Both the position numbers and the translations under genes were made by a program. This document shows positions 5,029 to 6,232 of a stretch of DNA of 6,232 nt, in pieces. Numbering within the stretch: the stretch's first letter is position 1; every line of letters begins with the position of its first letter. This DNA is from Planctomycetaceae bacterium (GTDB taxonomy: Bacteria; Planctomycetota; Planctomycetia; Pirellulales; UBA1268), in assembly GCA_030616935.1 (NCBI GenBank), contig JAUWWJ010000100.1:1-6232 (forward strand), read 5' to 3'. Below the pieces are notes generated by a model. That model made no database searches. It worked only from the letters and a program-made list of their open reading frames with translations, and had not been told where the DNA came from.

Positions 5029-6232
5029 ATGAATTCTTTTCGGATTCTTGGTTCTCTATGGGCTCTTGTTGTCTTGATCGGTTTTATTTCCGGCTGTTCT
5101 CAACCCAAACAAGACTCAGGGACTGCTTCTGTTATCCGAACTGATTCAGCTGAAGGAGGCGGTGCTGCTGAGGAACAAAAGGCTGGTAGTGCTTTAGGAA
5201 GCATGAGCCCGAGTGAGAACTCCAATGAATCGGCCGCGGTTCAGCAAAAACCAGACGGCTCGCAGAAAGCGACGGCTTTGTCAGAGGAAGAGAAAAGCAG
5301 GCCGGTTGTCCGTCCATCGGTATCCGAACAGCCAGAGGCTCGCGAACTGAATATTAATGAGCTTCGTGAGAAACTTTCAGCCGCCACAAATCCAGATGCT
5401 GTCGTTCAAGTGATTGATTCAATCGGCCGGCTTCGAGGCCAAGGACGATCAGCTTTACCCGACTTGCTCAAGCTTACAGCAGATGCGGATCCGAGAGTGC
5501 GGTGGCACGCCGCCCGTTCAGTTGGGCTCATTGGTGAAGATGCAGTTGCAACTATTCCGACGCTCCTCACGCTACTCCAAGATGCTGATCCAGTCGTTGC
5601 AACGCAGGCAGCTGCAGCAATCGGTCATATACGAGAGGACGACGATCTCAAGAGCTTGTCAGATGCGGACAAAGAACTGTATGCCGATGCTGTAACACAG
5701 CTTGTGGGAACACTCGTTCATAATGATGCCCGTGTCCGCCGTGCATGTTTGCGTTCACTTCGAACGCTCGATCCATCTCCAGAGCAGCTCATGCCGGTCG
5801 TGGATACAGTTTTTGCTTCACAGGATCCCGCTGTCATACTGCCTGTCTTGCAAAGTATTGCTGATATGGGCTCGGAGGCAGTGCCATTTTTAGTCGAGCG
5901 ACTCAAGCTTCCTCAAGGACGGTTCTGGGCGAGTGTTGCCATCACTGAAATCGGTCCGGATGCTGCAGGTGCCACGCAAGCACTTATTGAGGCTCTGCCG
6001 GAGAGTGAGTTAGATGAGCAACTCCACGAGGTGTTTGCCCTGGCTGCCATTGGTGAGGGCGCTCAGAGTGCGGGAGAAGTCCTGATGAAATTATACGGCG
6101 ATGGCGATTCATCGCTGCACGGTCCAATCTTATATGCGATTGGAAAGTTGAAATACAGAGAAGCTGAGCCGGTTCTGACACAAACGGTTGCAGAGGAGTC
6201 ACCACTTTCCGCTACGGCAGCGTGGGCTTTAG
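5029..6232 (+). CDS. HEAT-repeat lipoprotein (3' end outside window)
   Basis: This is probably an exported, lipid-anchored protein-interaction scaffold; HEAT repeats bind other proteins, and no catalytic motif is visible. Seen: 401 codons with no stop before the window edge. Residues 1-22 are a lipoprotein signal (MNSFRILGS, then a hydrophobic core) with the lipobox ISGC, Cys23 being the lipid-modified residue; Ser24 follows. Residues 25-104 are a low-complexity linker rich in Ser, Glu, Gln, Ala and Gly, predicted disordered. From about 123 come HEAT-like helical pairs of about 30-33 residues: 123-152, 153-185, 186-232 (with an acidic insertion about 202-220), 233-265, 266-295, 296-326, 327-358, 359-391 and a ninth beginning at 392. 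The clearest units carry D(A/P)DPxVR..AA..(V/I)G.IGE, for example DPRVRWHAARSVGLIGEDA (154-172). The ATG is chosen because the signal peptide starts there. It is divergent from the secreted protein. The envelope location is inferred and the partner is unknown. Confidence 0.88.
   Translation, partial: MNSFRILGSLWALVVLIGFISGCSQPKQDSGTASVIRTDSAEGGGAAEEQKAGSALGSMSPSENSNESAAVQQKPDGSQKATALSEEEKSRPVVRPSVSEQPEARELNINELREKLSAATNPDAVVQVIDSIGRLRGQGRSALPDLLKLTADADPRVRWHAARSVGLIGEDAVATIPTLLTLLQDADPVVATQAAAAIGHIREDDDLKSLSDADKELYADAVTQLVGTLVHNDARVRRACLRSLRTLDPSPEQLMPVVDTVFASQDPAVILPVLQSIADMGSEAVPFLVERLKLPQGRFWASVAITEIGPDAAGATQALIEALPESELDEQLHEVFALAAIGEGAQSAGEVLMKLYGDGDSSLHGPILYAIGKLKYREAEPVLTQTVAEESPLSATAAWAL

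Noticed and set aside
5414..5906. Several short open frames on both strands within the HEAT lipoprotein region
   Set aside because: The lipoprotein frame is continuously open across the region with clear repeat periodicity; the others have biased, non-protein-like composition.
1..6232. CRISPR array, tRNA, rRNA, insertion sequence or phage defence system
   Set aside because: No regularly spaced repeats, no cloverleaf-like sequences, no transposase or defence-gene motifs were seen on either strand.

Overview
The window reads like a chromosomal segment of a planctomycete, most likely a Pirellula/Rhodopirellula-type marine or aquatic lineage. This is inference from gene style, not from a search. 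The clues are a membrane-anchored Ser/Thr kinase whose N-terminal helical modules run into an LGxYRIL / GKGGMG kinase start, a small secreted Gly/Gln-rich protein of a type I associate with this phylum, a HEAT-repeat lipoprotein, moderate G+C, and mostly weak or absent Shine-Dalgarno sequences. No mobile element, CRISPR array, tRNA or rRNA is visible. Coding density is high, and no gene-free stretch reaches 300 bp.

Left part (1-1235): a divergent pair with only 47 bp between start codons. On the minus strand is a Maf-family nucleotide pyrophosphatase whose C-terminus lies outside the window. On the plus strand is an RluA-family pseudouridine synthase. Both are housekeeping functions (nucleotide-pool cleansing and RNA modification).

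Middle part (1236-3977): a 211-bp AT-rich spacer carries a perfect 8-bp hairpin. It precedes a 533-residue Hanks-type Ser/Thr kinase with all catalytic motifs, two related N-terminal modules and a C-terminal pair of membrane helices. The kinase converges, with 23 bp between stop codons, on a minus-strand TIGR01777-type NAD(P)-dependent epimerase/sugar-nucleotide-like SDR protein.

Right part (3978-6232): a secreted protein of unknown function on the minus strand may be co-transcribed with the epimerase. Beyond its stop codon lies an in-frame tail that looks coding. A 214-bp divergent intergenic region with a good minus-strand promoter candidate separates it from a plus-strand lipoprotein. That lipoprotein has a disordered linker and at least eight HEAT-like repeats and is cut off by the window end.

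The genes do not form one pathway. The region looks like ordinary core chromosome. The most unusual points are the duplicated N-terminal module of the kinase, the possible interrupted C-terminus of the secreted protein, and the hairpin before the kinase. I see no clear evidence for a new multi-gene system.
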